Assembly (NCBI GenBank): GCA_024278055.1
Contig: JAJRTY010000054.1
Coordinates: forward strand, 1 to 33,988
Reading direction: 5' to 3'
Source: Alphaproteobacteria bacterium
Lineage (GTDB): Bacteria; Pseudomonadota; Alphaproteobacteria; Rhizobiales; JAJFHR01
DNA: 33,988 nt
Positions within the stretch are counted from its first letter, which is position 1. Every line of letters starts with the position of its first letter. Of the stretch, positions 1 through 10,895 are shown piece after piece. The notes under the pieces were generated by a model that ran no database searches, was not told the DNA's origin, and saw only the letters and a list, made by a program, of their open reading frames with translations. The position numbers and the translations under genes were made by a program.

Positions 1-214
1 AAATCAGAGAGGCGTCCAGTCGCGTCAGATCAGAGCCGCCGACATCTTCGCGCACGTAAAGTCCGGCAAAACCCAGGGCGGCTGCCTTGCGCATTGTTTC
101 TACCGGAAAGAAACCATCCTGATCCCATTGCGCGGCATTGGGTGTCAAGTGATCACGCGCGAATGCCCGGGCCACATCCTGGAAGGCAATCTGGTATTCA
201 TTGAGTTCAAACAT
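1..214 (-). CDS. Acyl-CoA dehydrogenase, N-terminal fragment
   Basis: Only the first 71 residues are inside the window; the gene runs leftward off the edge. The translation begins MFELNEYQIAFQDVARAFAR and later has GLYVREDVGGSDLTRLD. This is the all-helical N-terminal domain of acyl-CoA dehydrogenases and most resembles isobutyryl-CoA-dehydrogenase-like (ACAD8) members, which act in valine and branched-chain acyl-CoA oxidation using FAD and electron-transfer flavoprotein. The ATG at 214-212 is preceded by a GGAG-type ribosome site (GGAGAAATTGGTGG on the minus strand). The catalytic glutamate lies in the missing part, so the exact substrate class is inference. The gene is divergent from hemB across about 175 bases. 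Confidence 0.85.
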   Translation of the reverse strand, partial: MFELNEYQIAFQDVARAFARDHLTPNAAQWDQDGFFPVETMRKAAALGFAGLYVREDVGGSDLTRLDASLI

Positions 215-388
215 CCACCAATTTCTCCGGCTTTGTTCACTATAATGACGATAACTCTAACCTTTGGTGGAGCACAAGTGTACCTAGACATATTCATAAA
301 CGGGCTTGCAAATCATACAGCATCGTTTTACGACCGATGAGATATTGTTTTTGCTAATGGGAAGCCTGGATACTTAAAAGGGATTTGA

Positions 389-1531
<1,143 letters not shown>

Positions 1532-1535
<4 letters not shown>

Positions 1536-1864
1536 TTATCGTCGTAAGGTCCGGTTGGACGAATGAAGTCATGGACGTTAAACCGGCGCAGATATTCCTG
1601 TCGGGTCAGGGCTTCCAGCCGACGGCGGTAATTGTCCGCTTCAAATATATCAGCGCGGGAATCAAATTCGGATCGCGTGCCGTCCACTACCTTGGAGCTG
1701 TCCTTGTTGGCATCGAACATACGGCCAGAGGGCGTATAAGGCTGATCTGATTCGGCAAATTGAGCCTGACCATCACTTATTGAAAATACCAGCAATACAG
1801 CCGAAATGGAGCTAAAGGCTGCAAAACGGACGAAAACCGGAATTTTCCGCACTTCAAAAACCAT
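1532..1864 (-). CDS. Small exported protein of unknown function
   Basis: A 110-residue protein I do not recognise. The N-terminus has basic residues (VRKIPVFVRF) followed by a hydrophobic stretch at about residues 14-28 and a likely signal-peptidase site after GQAQ, so it is probably periplasmic or envelope-associated. The mature part is short, charged and rich in Asp, Arg and Tyr (for example RRRLEALTRQEYLRRF), without cysteines. The ATG at 1864 has AGGAAAG placed about 6 bases upstream on the minus strand, which supports the start. Its TAG stop lies in the CTAG end of the palindromic element shared with hemB. It appears monocistronic. No catalytic motif is visible. Confidence 0.7.
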
Positions 1865-2063
1865 AATATCTTTCCTGTATCCGTTTTTTACGCCAGTTTG
1901 ACTGGCTGGTAGACGTTGATCCTCAGCATAGCAGATAAATTCTCAGGAAGCTAAGGGTTTTGGCATTTATAAATCATATATCAGTAAACTTTAACAAAAT
2001 TTCAATGGCAAAAATGTGCGGAGCGTATGAGAAGCCGGATTCTGTATATGACTTTCTGAAAAT

Positions 2064-2795
2064 TCACCCTTGGGTATCTGGCCAGTTGAGGCTGGACAGT
2101 GAGAGTTTTTGCTGCCTGTCCTCATGAAAATTGTCCGCACTGAGCCAGGTTTCAAAGTTGGTTCGCAATTGCGGCCATTCATCTTCAGTGATGGAAAACC
2201 AGGCGGTGTCGCGGTTTTTACCCTTTACGATCATGTGGCGATAAAATGTACCTTCGTAAGAAAAGCCAAACCGTTTGGCGGCGTTGCGTGATTTTTCATT
2301 GAGTGCGTTGCATTTCCATTCCAGCCGGCGAAATTTCAGCACATCCATGGCGTGGGTCATCAACAAAAAAATGGCCTCGGTGGCAAGGGCGCTACGCTGG
2401 GCAAATGGTGCAATCCAGATGTTACCGATTTCGATGCGGCCATCGGGTTGATGGATATTGAGGTAGGATGCCATGCCGAAGGGGTGCCCGGTGCGGCAAT
2501 CAATCATCGTATAAAACACGGCACTATCCGAAGCTGAACACGCTGCCATCCAGTTTGCCATTTCGTCGATGTTGGAGAAAGGGCCATATCCCATATAATC
2601 CCACAAGGTATCGGCGCCATCGCAATCATGGGTGAGATTGTAGAGTGTCGCGGCGTGGCAACCGGGGTCTACGGCAACCAGTTTAACAGTGTTTCCAACG
2701 ATCGGTGTTGAAGACGCAGGTCTGGAAGCGCCTGATATGGCGAGATCATTTTTGAGGTTGCGGTGGCGCCGGGCTGCATTCAGGATTTCGGTCAT
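2064..2795 (-). CDS. GNAT family N-acetyltransferase (RimJ/RimL type)
   Basis: Predicted to transfer an acetyl group from acetyl-CoA to an amine; the substrate cannot be told from sequence. The fold is the RimJ/RimL-like Acetyltransf_3 class: GRIEIGNIWIAPFAQRSALA gives beta strand 4 and the start of the acetyl-CoA loop, followed by MDVLKFRRLEWKCNALNEKS and SRNAAKRFGFSYEGTFYRHM, the typical C-terminal half. A TTG at 2813 in the same frame would overlap the upstream gene. The ATG at 2795-2793 starts one base after that gene's TGA, and I prefer it, although neither start has a strong ribosome site. Tight coupling to the threonine-dehydratase-like gene suggests one transcript. Confidence 0.88.
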   Translation of the reverse strand: MTEILNAARRHRNLKNDLAISGASRPASSTPIVGNTVKLVAVDPGCHAATLYNLTHDCDGADTLWDYMGYGPFSNIDEMANWMAACSASDSAVFYTMIDCRTGHPFGMASYLNIHQPDGRIEIGNIWIAPFAQRSALATEAIFLLMTHAMDVLKFRRLEWKCNALNEKSRNAAKRFGFSYEGTFYRHMIVKGKNRDTAWFSITEDEWPQLRTNFETWLSADNFHEDRQQKLSLSSLNWPDTQG

Positions 2796-2796
2796 A

Positions 2797-3777
2797 TCAA
2801 AGGCTTTTATCAACTGAACCGGTGATGGTTATAATTTTCTGAAACAGTTCGAGATCAATATTGCCACCGCTGAGAATAACCCCAACGCGCTTGCCCGCCA
2901 TTTTTTCGCGCTCTTTCATTAAAGCTGCAAAGGCAGCCGCTCCGGCACCTTCGGCAATATTATGGGTATCGCGATAAAGTGCAATGACGGCATCGCGCAA
3001 ATTTTCTTCACTGACGCGAAGGATGCGTTCACAACCTTTCCAAATCACTTCCATTGCCGCTTCCTGAGGCACTTTGCAGGCCATGCCGTCAGCGAAGGTT
3101 GCAGCACTTGCAGTGGTGTGGATTTTCCCGTGTTCGAAGGATAGCGCGTAGGCATCGGCATTTTCAGCGACCACGCCGACGATTTTGGTTTTGAGCCCGA
3201 GCAAATCGCGCGTGGTGATCAGACCACAGATGCCCGAGCCCTGACCAACGGGCACATAGACTGTATCGAGATCAGCAATATTTTCCAGTAACTCGCGGGC
3301 ATAGGTTGCAACGCCTGTGACCAGTGATTTGTGAAATGACGGTACCATGGCCAGGTTTTCAACCCCGGCCAGTCGTCGAGCCTCTTGGGCGGCGATATCA
3401 AAATCTTCGCCATGGACAATCAGCCTGCCGCCAAAGGCTTCCATCGCCCGGTTTTTTTCCACACTGTTGCCAACGGGTACCAGAATGGTCACCGGTACGC
3501 CAGCTGTGGCGGCAGCCCGGGCAATGCTTTGACCGTGGTTGCCCCGTGTGGCTGTTATCAGGCCTTTGGCTTGCGGATTTTGCTGTTTGAAATGGTTGAG
3601 AAAAACACAACCGCCACGCACTTTGAAAGAACCAATTGGCGTATGGTTTTCATGTTTGACCCAGACTTCGGCCCCGGCGCGTGCGCTCAGGAGCGGCCAG
3701 TGGATTTGGGGTGTGGGCAGAAGTTTTTCGTAAACAATCGAACAGGCTTCATTCAACTCGTCTAAAGAAAACAACAT
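2797..3777 (-). CDS. Threonine dehydratase-like PLP enzyme (fold type II)
   Basis: Pyridoxal-phosphate enzyme of the serine/threonine dehydratase family, expected to deaminate or otherwise beta-eliminate a hydroxy amino acid. Counting from the upstream in-frame ATG at 3786, the PLP lysine is Lys55 in PIGSFKVRGG. The asparagine loop is TRGNHGQS, the phosphate-binding glycine loop is VPVGQGSGICG, and the C-terminal SGGN motif is present. It has only the catalytic domain (about 327 residues) and no ACT regulatory domain, so it matches the catabolic or ectoine-cluster EutB-like branch better than biosynthetic IlvA. The ATG at 3786 has AGGA directly abutting it. The ATG at 3777 has the same AGGA at a normal 9-base distance, so I place the start there. 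Confidence 0.88.
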   Translation of the reverse strand: MLFSLDELNEACSIVYEKLLPTPQIHWPLLSARAGAEVWVKHENHTPIGSFKVRGGCVFLNHFKQQNPQAKGLITATRGNHGQSIARAAATAGVPVTILVPVGNSVEKNRAMEAFGGRLIVHGEDFDIAAQEARRLAGVENLAMVPSFHKSLVTGVATYARELLENIADLDTVYVPVGQGSGICGLITTRDLLGLKTKIVGVVAENADAYALSFEHGKIHTTASAATFADGMACKVPQEAAMEVIWKGCERILRVSEENLRDAVIALYRDTHNIAEGAGAAAFAALMKEREKMAGKRVGVILSGGNIDLELFQKIITITGSVDKSL

Positions 3778-3946
3778 ACTTGCCATTCCTGATTACAGCT
3801 TGAAACCCGGTGACCAGTGCGGTGAATTTCGCAAAGCACAACAACTGATGGGTTGTAACATAGCGAAAACAGTTTGCTTTGGGGAGGGGGATTGAACCAA
3901 ATATCTGCCGCAATCTCAGGTGATCAGCGACAGGCGATCATATGGC

Positions 3947-4918
3947 TTATTCCAGTTTCAGGGATCTGACTTTTTCTTCGGCAATTGGGGAAAAGGATCC
4001 CTGGGGATATTTGATCAGGTAAGATCTGAAAAGGATGCGGTTTTTACTGTCCTTGATTGAATTCCAGTAGGCCAGCTCGAAGGTTGAGCCAACGGCTGGC
4101 AGCGATGTTATAGTGGACTTTTTTCCGGCAAACTGTCTGTCCTTCTCCATGAAGTAAAATTCCCGGGTGAGCGACGAGTTTTCCCAGGGTATCTGCTTTT
4201 CGCCAGTGGCCTTTAGCACATCGCGCCGGGTCTGTTTGAACACTTGTTCGATGGTGAGGCCGGTTCTGGAAATGGCTTTGGCAAGGGCTAGAGTATAAGG
4301 TGAGTTTCCTTTTTTGCCATCATAGGCAACCTTGCCTGGTGATGTTGAGTAGGCCACAAAGGAACCACGCGGCGCCTCCACTTTGGCCAGACCATCCAAT
4401 GGCTCACGGAAGGTGCTTTTAAACGGATTGTTGCGGCAGGCGTCGAGGATGACAATATTGAAAGCATTTGAAGAACGTTTCATGGTTGCCAGAAACGCGG
4501 TTACGTCAATGGCTTCCATATCCAGCTCACTTTCATCGCGAATGTTGGCTCCAAGGGGGATGAGATAGTTTTTATTGCGCACCTGAACCGCATGTCCGGC
4601 AAAATAAAATAGGCCGACTGCACCGGTTTCACGAAGGTTGCGGCTGAATTTCAACAGCGCGCGCTTCATGGTTTTTTGATCGGCGTCAATAAGTTTGGTG
4701 ACCTTGAAACCGGCGGTTTTTAGCGTGCCTGTCATCAAGGTTGCATCGTTGGCAGGATTTACCAGCGGAGAATTTTTATAAGCCGAATTACCGATGACAA
4801 GAGCCATGCGGTTATCAGCAGATGCAGCCGCACCCAGTCCCAGAAACATCAACAGGAAGGTGAAGGCAAATTGGAAGAAATTATGTAACGAATTCAGCGT
4901 TTGGTTTTGATATTGCAT
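3947..4918 (-). CDS. Exported caspase-like (peptidase C14 family) protein
   Basis: A caspase-fold protein of about 323 residues with an N-terminal signal sequence (hydrophobic FFQFAFTFLLMFLGLGAAAS), so it is probably secreted or periplasmic. The p20-like domain follows: MALVIGNSAYKNSPL opens the fold, the catalytic histidine is in FYFAGHAVQ (His109 from this ATG) and the catalytic cysteine is in VILDACRNNPF (Cys161). Both are intact, so it should be an active Arg/Lys-directed orthocaspase-type peptidase; specificity is inference. After about residue 265 there is an alpha-helical motif (FELAYWNSIKDS...YLIKYPQGSF) often appended to such proteins in alphaproteobacteria. A TTG at 4927 is an alternative start; neither has a clear ribosome site. 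No partner gene is adjacent. Confidence 0.87.
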   Translation of the reverse strand: MQYQNQTLNSLHNFFQFAFTFLLMFLGLGAAASADNRMALVIGNSAYKNSPLVNPANDATLMTGTLKTAGFKVTKLIDADQKTMKRALLKFSRNLRETGAVGLFYFAGHAVQVRNKNYLIPLGANIRDESELDMEAIDVTAFLATMKRSSNAFNIVILDACRNNPFKSTFREPLDGLAKVEAPRGSFVAYSTSPGKVAYDGKKGNSPYTLALAKAISRTGLTIEQVFKQTRRDVLKATGEKQIPWENSSLTREFYFMEKDRQFAGKKSTITSLPAVGSTFELAYWNSIKDSKNRILFRSYLIKYPQGSFSPIAEEKVRSLKLE

Positions 4919-5139
4919 GATCGACAATTTTAGAATGCCCTGTTTTTTGCAAGTTATGATTTGGCTAATACAGTCAGGATATTAAAATTGAGGTCGAAAA
5001 ATTGCTAGAAATTGATTGGAAAATTAATAAAAATTTCCATGAATTTGACTGGATACGCCGATTGATTGAAATTTAAGGTTTTGAACTGAGAATTGTTACT
5101 CATCGCCCCGCAAGTTAAAGGGGATCTGGAGAAATCAAC

Positions 5140-5496
5140 ATGAGTGATCAATCCGCAGACACAATTCTTTTCAAAGACAGGCGCCGCTGGTGGGTGGCGC
5201 TGTTGATGCTTTTTCCCACTGGTGCCGGGTATATTTATGTGGGCAGACCCTTCCGCTTCATTGGCTTCACGGTGTTTGTGTTATTGAGCATAATGGCGGT
5301 GTATCTGCAGGTCTCCAGCTGGATAAATCCGGTTATTGGAACCATTGCGATTTGTTTTGCCATCGATATCGCTTTGATTGCCAAAACACAAAACAGTCAC
5401 AGTCTGCGCTGGCCACAGCGGCGCAACTGGTATGTGGCCAGCCTGACCCTGTGGTCATTGCTCCTGGTTTTTGCAAAAATTTCTAGCCTGCCGTAA
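5140..5496 (+). CDS. Small multi-pass membrane protein, unknown function
   Basis: 118 residues with a basic cytoplasmic start (FKDRRRWW) and about four hydrophobic segments: roughly 18-33, 40-60, 63-82 and 97-115. The GAGYIYVGRP turn after the first segment resembles the N-terminal membrane modules seen ahead of some signal peptidase I domains, but no peptidase domain follows and no catalytic Ser/Lys motif is visible, so I do not assign one. GGAG sits about 8 bases before the ATG. The 3' end overlaps the convergent glutathione-transferase-like gene by 14 bases. Function unknown. Confidence 0.68.
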   Translation: MSDQSADTILFKDRRRWWVALLMLFPTGAGYIYVGRPFRFIGFTVFVLLSIMAVYLQVSSWINPVIGTIAICFAIDIALIAKTQNSHSLRWPQRRNWYVASLTLWSLLLVFAKISSLP

Positions 5497-6409
5497 TTCG
5501 ATATCCGACACGAGGAAAATGGATGCAGATGGTGCCAACCTGGTCATTCTCGTGGCAAATGGCGACGGTCTCCCTGTCTGCATAGTGCAATGTGCCGCTC
5601 ACCTGAGGATCGCCGCCATCGAGATCCTGGGTAATTGAAATATTCATACCACTTTCAAGATCAAGAGGGTCGCCGGGTTCTATGTGTTGCGGGGTTGTAT
5701 GAGTGGCGGCTTTGGCGATTTCAAGCGCTTCTTCGGCTTGCATTTCAGTTTCATTGCCGTGGCCAACAGCTTTCATACGTTGCTCCCAGGTTATAAGAGC
5801 AGGGAACTGGTTAAGGAATTCGGGTCCACCGGCCCAGCGGCCGCGCAAAAACCAGACGAGATAGTAGGTCATGATATCGGGCAGGCCGGGAGTGTCTCCC
5901 AGCATGAAGGAGCGACCGGTGGCCAGACGCTGGTCAATCCAGCCGAATTGCGCACGTATCTGGCTGATCAGGTGGGGCAGATCACCGCTTAACTGGTCAA
6001 AGGTCTGGTCAGGGCCGAGGTACAGTCTGGCCCGGTCTTTGGCAAAGTCTTTCGGCAAATCATCGGCGATGGCTGCCATTACAAGTCTGACAACGAGATT
6101 AAACAATTCGCCATCGCACCAGCGTGAAATGCCCCAGACCATACCTTCAGCGCCGCCGGGGAAAAATGTTGGTGTCGGGAACCGGCGTTCCAGTTCACGC
6201 AGGATGCACTGGCTGTCACAATAGATATCCGCACCTATCTGCATTACCGGTGCGCGTCTGTAGCCGGCAGTAAGAGGCATAAGCAGCGGCTTGGGTGGAA
6301 TGCGCGGTACAGTGACGGCGTGCCAATGCAACTGTTTGATGCCAAAGCCTACTCTGACTTTTTCCGAAACAGGCGAGGGGGGATAGGCGTGCAGGATTAT
6401 CTTGTCCAT
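5483..6409 (-). CDS. Glutathione S-transferase family protein with C-terminal extension
   Basis: 308 residues, longer than a usual GST (about 200-230). Residues 1-80 form a thioredoxin-like N-terminal domain (LHAYPPSPVSEKVRVGFGIK; RAPVMQIGADIYCDSQCILREL, where DSQ is the glutathione-binding Glu/Ser-type motif). Residues about 90-225 are the helical domain, with the GDTPGLPDIMTYYLVWFLRG capping-box region. Residues about 240-308 are an extra beta-rich tail (NISITQDLDGGDPQVSGTLH). The likely role is glutathione-dependent conjugation or lyase chemistry; the substrate is unknown. The ATG at 6409 follows an AGAGAA ribosome site. It is divergent from the D-2-hydroxyacid dehydrogenase across about 114 bases. 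Confidence 0.85.
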   Translation of the reverse strand: MDKIILHAYPPSPVSEKVRVGFGIKQLHWHAVTVPRIPPKPLLMPLTAGYRRAPVMQIGADIYCDSQCILRELERRFPTPTFFPGGAEGMVWGISRWCDGELFNLVVRLVMAAIADDLPKDFAKDRARLYLGPDQTFDQLSGDLPHLISQIRAQFGWIDQRLATGRSFMLGDTPGLPDIMTYYLVWFLRGRWAGGPEFLNQFPALITWEQRMKAVGHGNETEMQAEEALEIAKAATHTTPQHIEPGDPLDLESGMNISITQDLDGGDPQVSGTLHYADRETVAICHENDQVGTICIHFPRVGYRITAG

Positions 6410-6523
6410 TATTGTTCTCTTTTTTATCAGGCAGAAAAAAAATTGCCCAGGCTGTTAAAATTTGCCGGTATGATAGAACATAATTTAAAAGCTGCCGTGT
6501 TAAAACTCACCCAGGAATAAAAA

Positions 6524-7489
6524 ATGTCAAAAAAGCCGGTCATTCTGGTTACCCGCCGTCTCAGTGATGAAGTTCAGCAACGATTGAGCAATGATTATGA
6601 GCCAATTTTTAATGCCGATGATCATGTGTTTTCAAAAACTGAACTGATTGAGAAATGCCAGAATGTGGATGGTGTTCTGCCATGTCATTCGGAAGTTTTT
6701 TCCAGCGATGTTATCGCCGCTTTGCCGCAACGGCTGAAAGTTATCGCCAATCATTCAGTCGGTGTTGATCATGTTGATCTTGATGCCGCCAAAGACAAAG
6801 GCATCATTGTCACCAACACGCCTGATGTGCTGTCTGACGCAACCGCCGAGATTGCCATGTTGTGCATGCTGGCGGCAGCGCGGCGCGGTAGTGAGGGCGA
6901 CCGGATGATGCGGGCGGGCGCCTGGGACTTCTGGAGCCCGGCGTTTATGGTGGGTGTGCAGGTGACCGGCAAACGCTTCGGCATCATCGGCATGGGCCGC
7001 GTGGGGCAGGTGACAGCCGAACGTGCGCGTGGTTTTGGCATGGAGGTGCATTATCACAATCGTCGGCGTTTAGATAAAAGCCAGGAAAAAGGTGCGATTT
7101 TTCATGATAGTGTTGATGAGTTGCTGGCCCATGCTGACGTGCTCTCGCTGCATTGTCCGGTAACGCCTGAAACTTCAGGGTTTATGACGGCCGAAAAATT
7201 CGATCTGCTGCCGGACAGTGCCATTTTTGTCAATACAGCGCGGGGCGCTCTGGTTGATGAAGGCGCACTGGTTGCAGCCCTGAAATCAGGAAGATTGTTT
7301 GCTGCGGGACTGGATGTTTATCGTAATGAACCCGGTGGAAATCCTGAACTGGCGGGGCTCGACAATGTGTTTATGCTGCCGCATATCGGCTCTGCCACCA
7401 AAGATACACGTATCGCTATGGGCTTTCGGGCCATAGACAATCTCGATGCAGTCTTCGCCGACGTTGAGCCTAAGGACCGGGTCGCCTGA
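6524..7489 (+). CDS. D-2-hydroxyacid dehydrogenase (glycerate/glyoxylate reductase type)
   Basis: NAD(P)H-dependent reductase of 2-oxoacids such as hydroxypyruvate or glyoxylate, close in type to D-glycerate dehydrogenase (EC 1.1.1.29 family). The 321-residue length is typical. The Rossmann motif is GIIGMGRVGQ (GxGxxG at 156-161). The catalytic triad is visible as Arg240 in NTARGALVDE, Glu269 in DVYRNEPGG and His287 in MLPHIGSAT. The substrate loop NHSVGVDHVDLDAAKDKGI is of the glyoxylate/hydroxypyruvate class. AGGA lies about 8 bases before the ATG. The TGA stop overlaps the CTG of the possible small lipoprotein ORF. A functional link to the glyoxylate-type aminotransferase 12 kb away is only suggestive. 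Confidence 0.92.
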   Translation: MSKKPVILVTRRLSDEVQQRLSNDYEPIFNADDHVFSKTELIEKCQNVDGVLPCHSEVFSSDVIAALPQRLKVIANHSVGVDHVDLDAAKDKGIIVTNTPDVLSDATAEIAMLCMLAAARRGSEGDRMMRAGAWDFWSPAFMVGVQVTGKRFGIIGMGRVGQVTAERARGFGMEVHYHNRRRLDKSQEKGAIFHDSVDELLAHADVLSLHCPVTPETSGFMTAEKFDLLPDSAIFVNTARGALVDEGALVAALKSGRLFAAGLDVYRNEPGGNPELAGLDNVFMLPHIGSATKDTRIAMGFRAIDNLDAVFADVEPKDRVA

Positions 7490-7644
7490 ATAAAGTTGCT
7501 TTAACAATTGTAATTCTGGGTTGGACACTTGGCCTTGCGGGGTGTAGAAACAGGTGCCAACCGGGCGACTCGCTGCATTCCGATCAGTTTAGCAGATTGA
7601 AACCGCCACTCACTCTTACCTTAAACCGGCTAATGGCCGGGTGA
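7486..7644 (+). CDS. Possible 52-residue lipoprotein with CTG start
   Basis: Directly after the D-2-hydroxyacid dehydrogenase, a frame without ATG/GTG/TTG reads (L/M)NKVALTIVILGWTLGLAGC and continues for 32 residues to a TGA at 7642-7644. This is a textbook lipoprotein signal: a lysine, a hydrophobic core and lipobox L-A-G-C with Cys20. The first codon would be CTG at 7486-7488, overlapping the upstream TGA as CTGA, exactly where an ATGA coupling would be expected. AAGGA lies 9 bases before it. It may be a real small lipoprotein using a rare CTG start, or one whose ATG mutated and which is now silent. The mature region (CRNRCQPGDSLHSDQF) has no family I know. Confidence 0.42.
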   Translation: MNKVALTIVILGWTLGLAGCRNRCQPGDSLHSDQFSRLKPPLTLTLNRLMAG

Positions 7645-7650
7645 CCTTAA

Positions 7651-9159
<1,509 letters not shown>

Positions 9160-9165
9160 GTATCC

Positions 9166-9591
9166 ATGTCCAGTAGTCTGATTTTTTACCCGGTTTTTGC
9201 TCAGGTGGTTCTGACTTTTGTTCTGCTCTATGCCACCGGCAGGGTACGTCTTGCCGCAATCAGGCGCGGTGAGGTCATGGTCAAAGAAATCGCAATCGGT
9301 CAAAATGCCTGGCCCGAGCGTGCCACCCGCTTTGCCAATACCTACAACAGTCAGTTTCAATTACCGGTGCTGTTTTACGCCGCTGGTATTTTCGCGCAGA
9401 TAAATAATGCCGTTGACGGGGCTATGATTGCTCTGGCCTGGGGGTTTGTTGCAACACGCCTGGCCCATGCCTGGATATACGTAACAGCCAATAATGTGCA
9501 GCAGCGCTTCGTAGCTTTTGTTTTGGGGTTTGCCCTGCTGGCGGCCATGTGGGCTTATCTCGGGTTCACTTTTTTGATGACGGGAGGCTGA
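9166..9591 (+). CDS. MAPEG family integral membrane protein
   Basis: 141 residues with four predicted transmembrane segments: roughly 5-25, 67-85, 86-104 and 115-138. The family signature appears as IAIGQNAWPERATRFANTYNSQFQLPVLFYA followed by ATRLAHAWIYV, here quoted only as landmarks around residues 40-105. MAPEG proteins (membrane-associated proteins in eicosanoid and glutathione metabolism) are often glutathione-dependent; bacterial members such as this are mostly uncharacterised, so the activity is not assigned. It begins 6 bases after guaB and ends 3 bases before the RsmB-like gene, which makes it a passenger in the gua operon. Confidence 0.88.
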   Translation: MSSSLIFYPVFAQVVLTFVLLYATGRVRLAAIRRGEVMVKEIAIGQNAWPERATRFANTYNSQFQLPVLFYAAGIFAQINNAVDGAMIALAWGFVATRLAHAWIYVTANNVQQRFVAFVLGFALLAAMWAYLGFTFLMTGG

Positions 9592-9594
9592 GCG

Positions 9595-10881
9595 ATGCAG
9601 ACAGCTGGACGATTGGCCGCAGCCATAGAGGTTCTCGAAGAAATTGCCACACACCATCGCCCGGCCGCAAAGACCTTGCGTGACTGGGGCCGCAAACACC
9701 GCTTTGCCGGGTCCAGTGACCGCGCCGCTATCGGCAATATTGTCTTTGATGCCTTGCGCAATAAAAACAGCCTGGCCTGGGCCATGGGTGATGATGATGC
9801 ACGCTCGCTTGGTCTTGGTGTGCTGAGCTTTGTCTGGGGAGAAAATTGCGAAGAATTGTGTAAACAGTCGAAATTTGCCCCACCCGCTTTGAGTGATGAA
9901 GAAAGCCTGCGGCTGGCGTTTTTATCGCTGCATGAAGCGCCCGCCTGGGTTCGCGGCAATTATCCTAAATGGCTTCATGTTTCTTTTACCCACGCTTTTG
10001 GGCCACAGTTGGTTGAAATGACGGCAGCGCTGGCCACACGCGCACCGATTGATTTACGGGTCAATACGCTGAAGTCCACTCGCGACAAAGTGCTTAATGC
10101 ATTGAAAAAATTTGATGCAATACCAACACCGCATTCGCCCATTGGTGTGCGCATTTTGCCGCCTGAAAATGCTGCCCGCAGCCCTAATGTCGAGATTGAA
10201 GCGGCCCACGGCAAAGGCTGGTTTGAGGTTCAGGATGAAGGCTCACAGCTGGTCGGTCTTCTGGCCGGGGTTGAACCCGGCATGCAGGTCTGTGATCTGT
10301 GCGCCGGGGCCGGCGGTAAAACACTTGGGTGTGCAGCTGCCATGGCCAACAAGGGCCAGATCTATGCGTATGATATAGACCCCCACCGCTTGCGGCCGAT
10401 ATTTGAAAGACTGCGGCGTGCGGGTGCCAGAAACGTGCAGGTGCTGGATACAGAACCCGATGCTCTTGACGCGATAAAAGCGCGAATGGATGTGGTCTTT
10501 ATTGATGCACCATGCTCCGGCACCGGTGCATGGCGGCGAAAGCCGGATGCAAAATGGCGCCTTACACCCAAGCAGTTACAGGTCAGAATTAAACAACAAC
10601 GTGAAGTTTTGGCGATGGCGGATTCGGTGGTCAAGCCTGGCGGTAAGCTGGTCTATGTGACCTGTTCCCTGCTGGTTGAGGAAAATGAACGCCAGATTGA
10701 CTGGTTTTTAGCCCACCATGATGGTTATAGCGTGCAACCTGCCGGTGAAGTGATCGCGCAGTCAGGTGCTTTTGATGCAGAAGCGCCGTGGATCAGGGGG
10801 CAGAAATACCTGAAACTTTCTCCAGCAACCTCCGGCACCGATGGTTTTTTTGCCGCCGTGTTGCATAGATCAACCAATTAG
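9595..10881 (+). CDS. RsmB/NOP2-type RNA (cytosine-5) methyltransferase
   Basis: SAM-dependent RNA m5C methyltransferase of the RsmB/NOP2/Sun family; RsmB modifies C967 of 16S rRNA. At 428 residues it matches RsmB length and keeps the N-terminal NusB-like helical part (about 1-115). The SAM-binding motif I is [12 protein letters not shown] (about 232-243). Motif IV is [12 protein letters not shown] (Cys307) and motif VI is [12 protein letters not shown] with catalytic Cys357. Both cysteines needed for the covalent mechanism and release are present. Whether the target is C967 or another site is inferred from the family only. It sits between the MAPEG gene and guaA, a common alphaproteobacterial position. 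Confidence 0.9.
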   Translation: MQTAGRLAAAIEVLEEIATHHRPAAKTLRDWGRKHRFAGSSDRAAIGNIVFDALRNKNSLAWAMGDDDARSLGLGVLSFVWGENCEELCKQSKFAPPALSDEESLRLAFLSLHEAPAWVRGNYPKWLHVSFTHAFGPQLVEMTAALATRAPIDLRVNTLKSTRDKVLNALKKFDAIPTPHSPIGVRILPPENAARSPNVEIEAAHGKGWFEVQDEGSQLVGLLAGVEPGMQVCDLCAGAGGKTLGCAAAMANKGQIYAYDIDPHRLRPIFERLRRAGARNVQVLDTEPDALDAIKARMDVVFIDAPCSGTGAWRRKPDAKWRLTPKQLQVRIKQQREVLAMADSVVKPGGKLVYVTCSLLVEENERQIDWFLAHHDGYSVQPAGEVIAQSGAFDAEAPWIRGQKYLKLSPATSGTDGFFAAVLHRSTN

Positions 10882-10895
10882 ATTATTGCGGGTCC

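Noticed and set aside
241-246. TATAAT upstream of hemB
   Set aside because: No acceptable -35 hexamer at 16-18 bases upstream and the start codon is about 150 bases away; not called as a promoter.
128-340. 70-codon plus-strand frame at the left edge
   Set aside because: It lies antisense to the acyl-CoA dehydrogenase start and runs into the hemB upstream region; no ribosome site and no protein-like pattern.
1892-1906. GCCAGT-TTG-ACTGGC hairpin before the small exported-protein gene
   Set aside because: Short perfect stem without a T run; likely chance or minor 5' leader structure.
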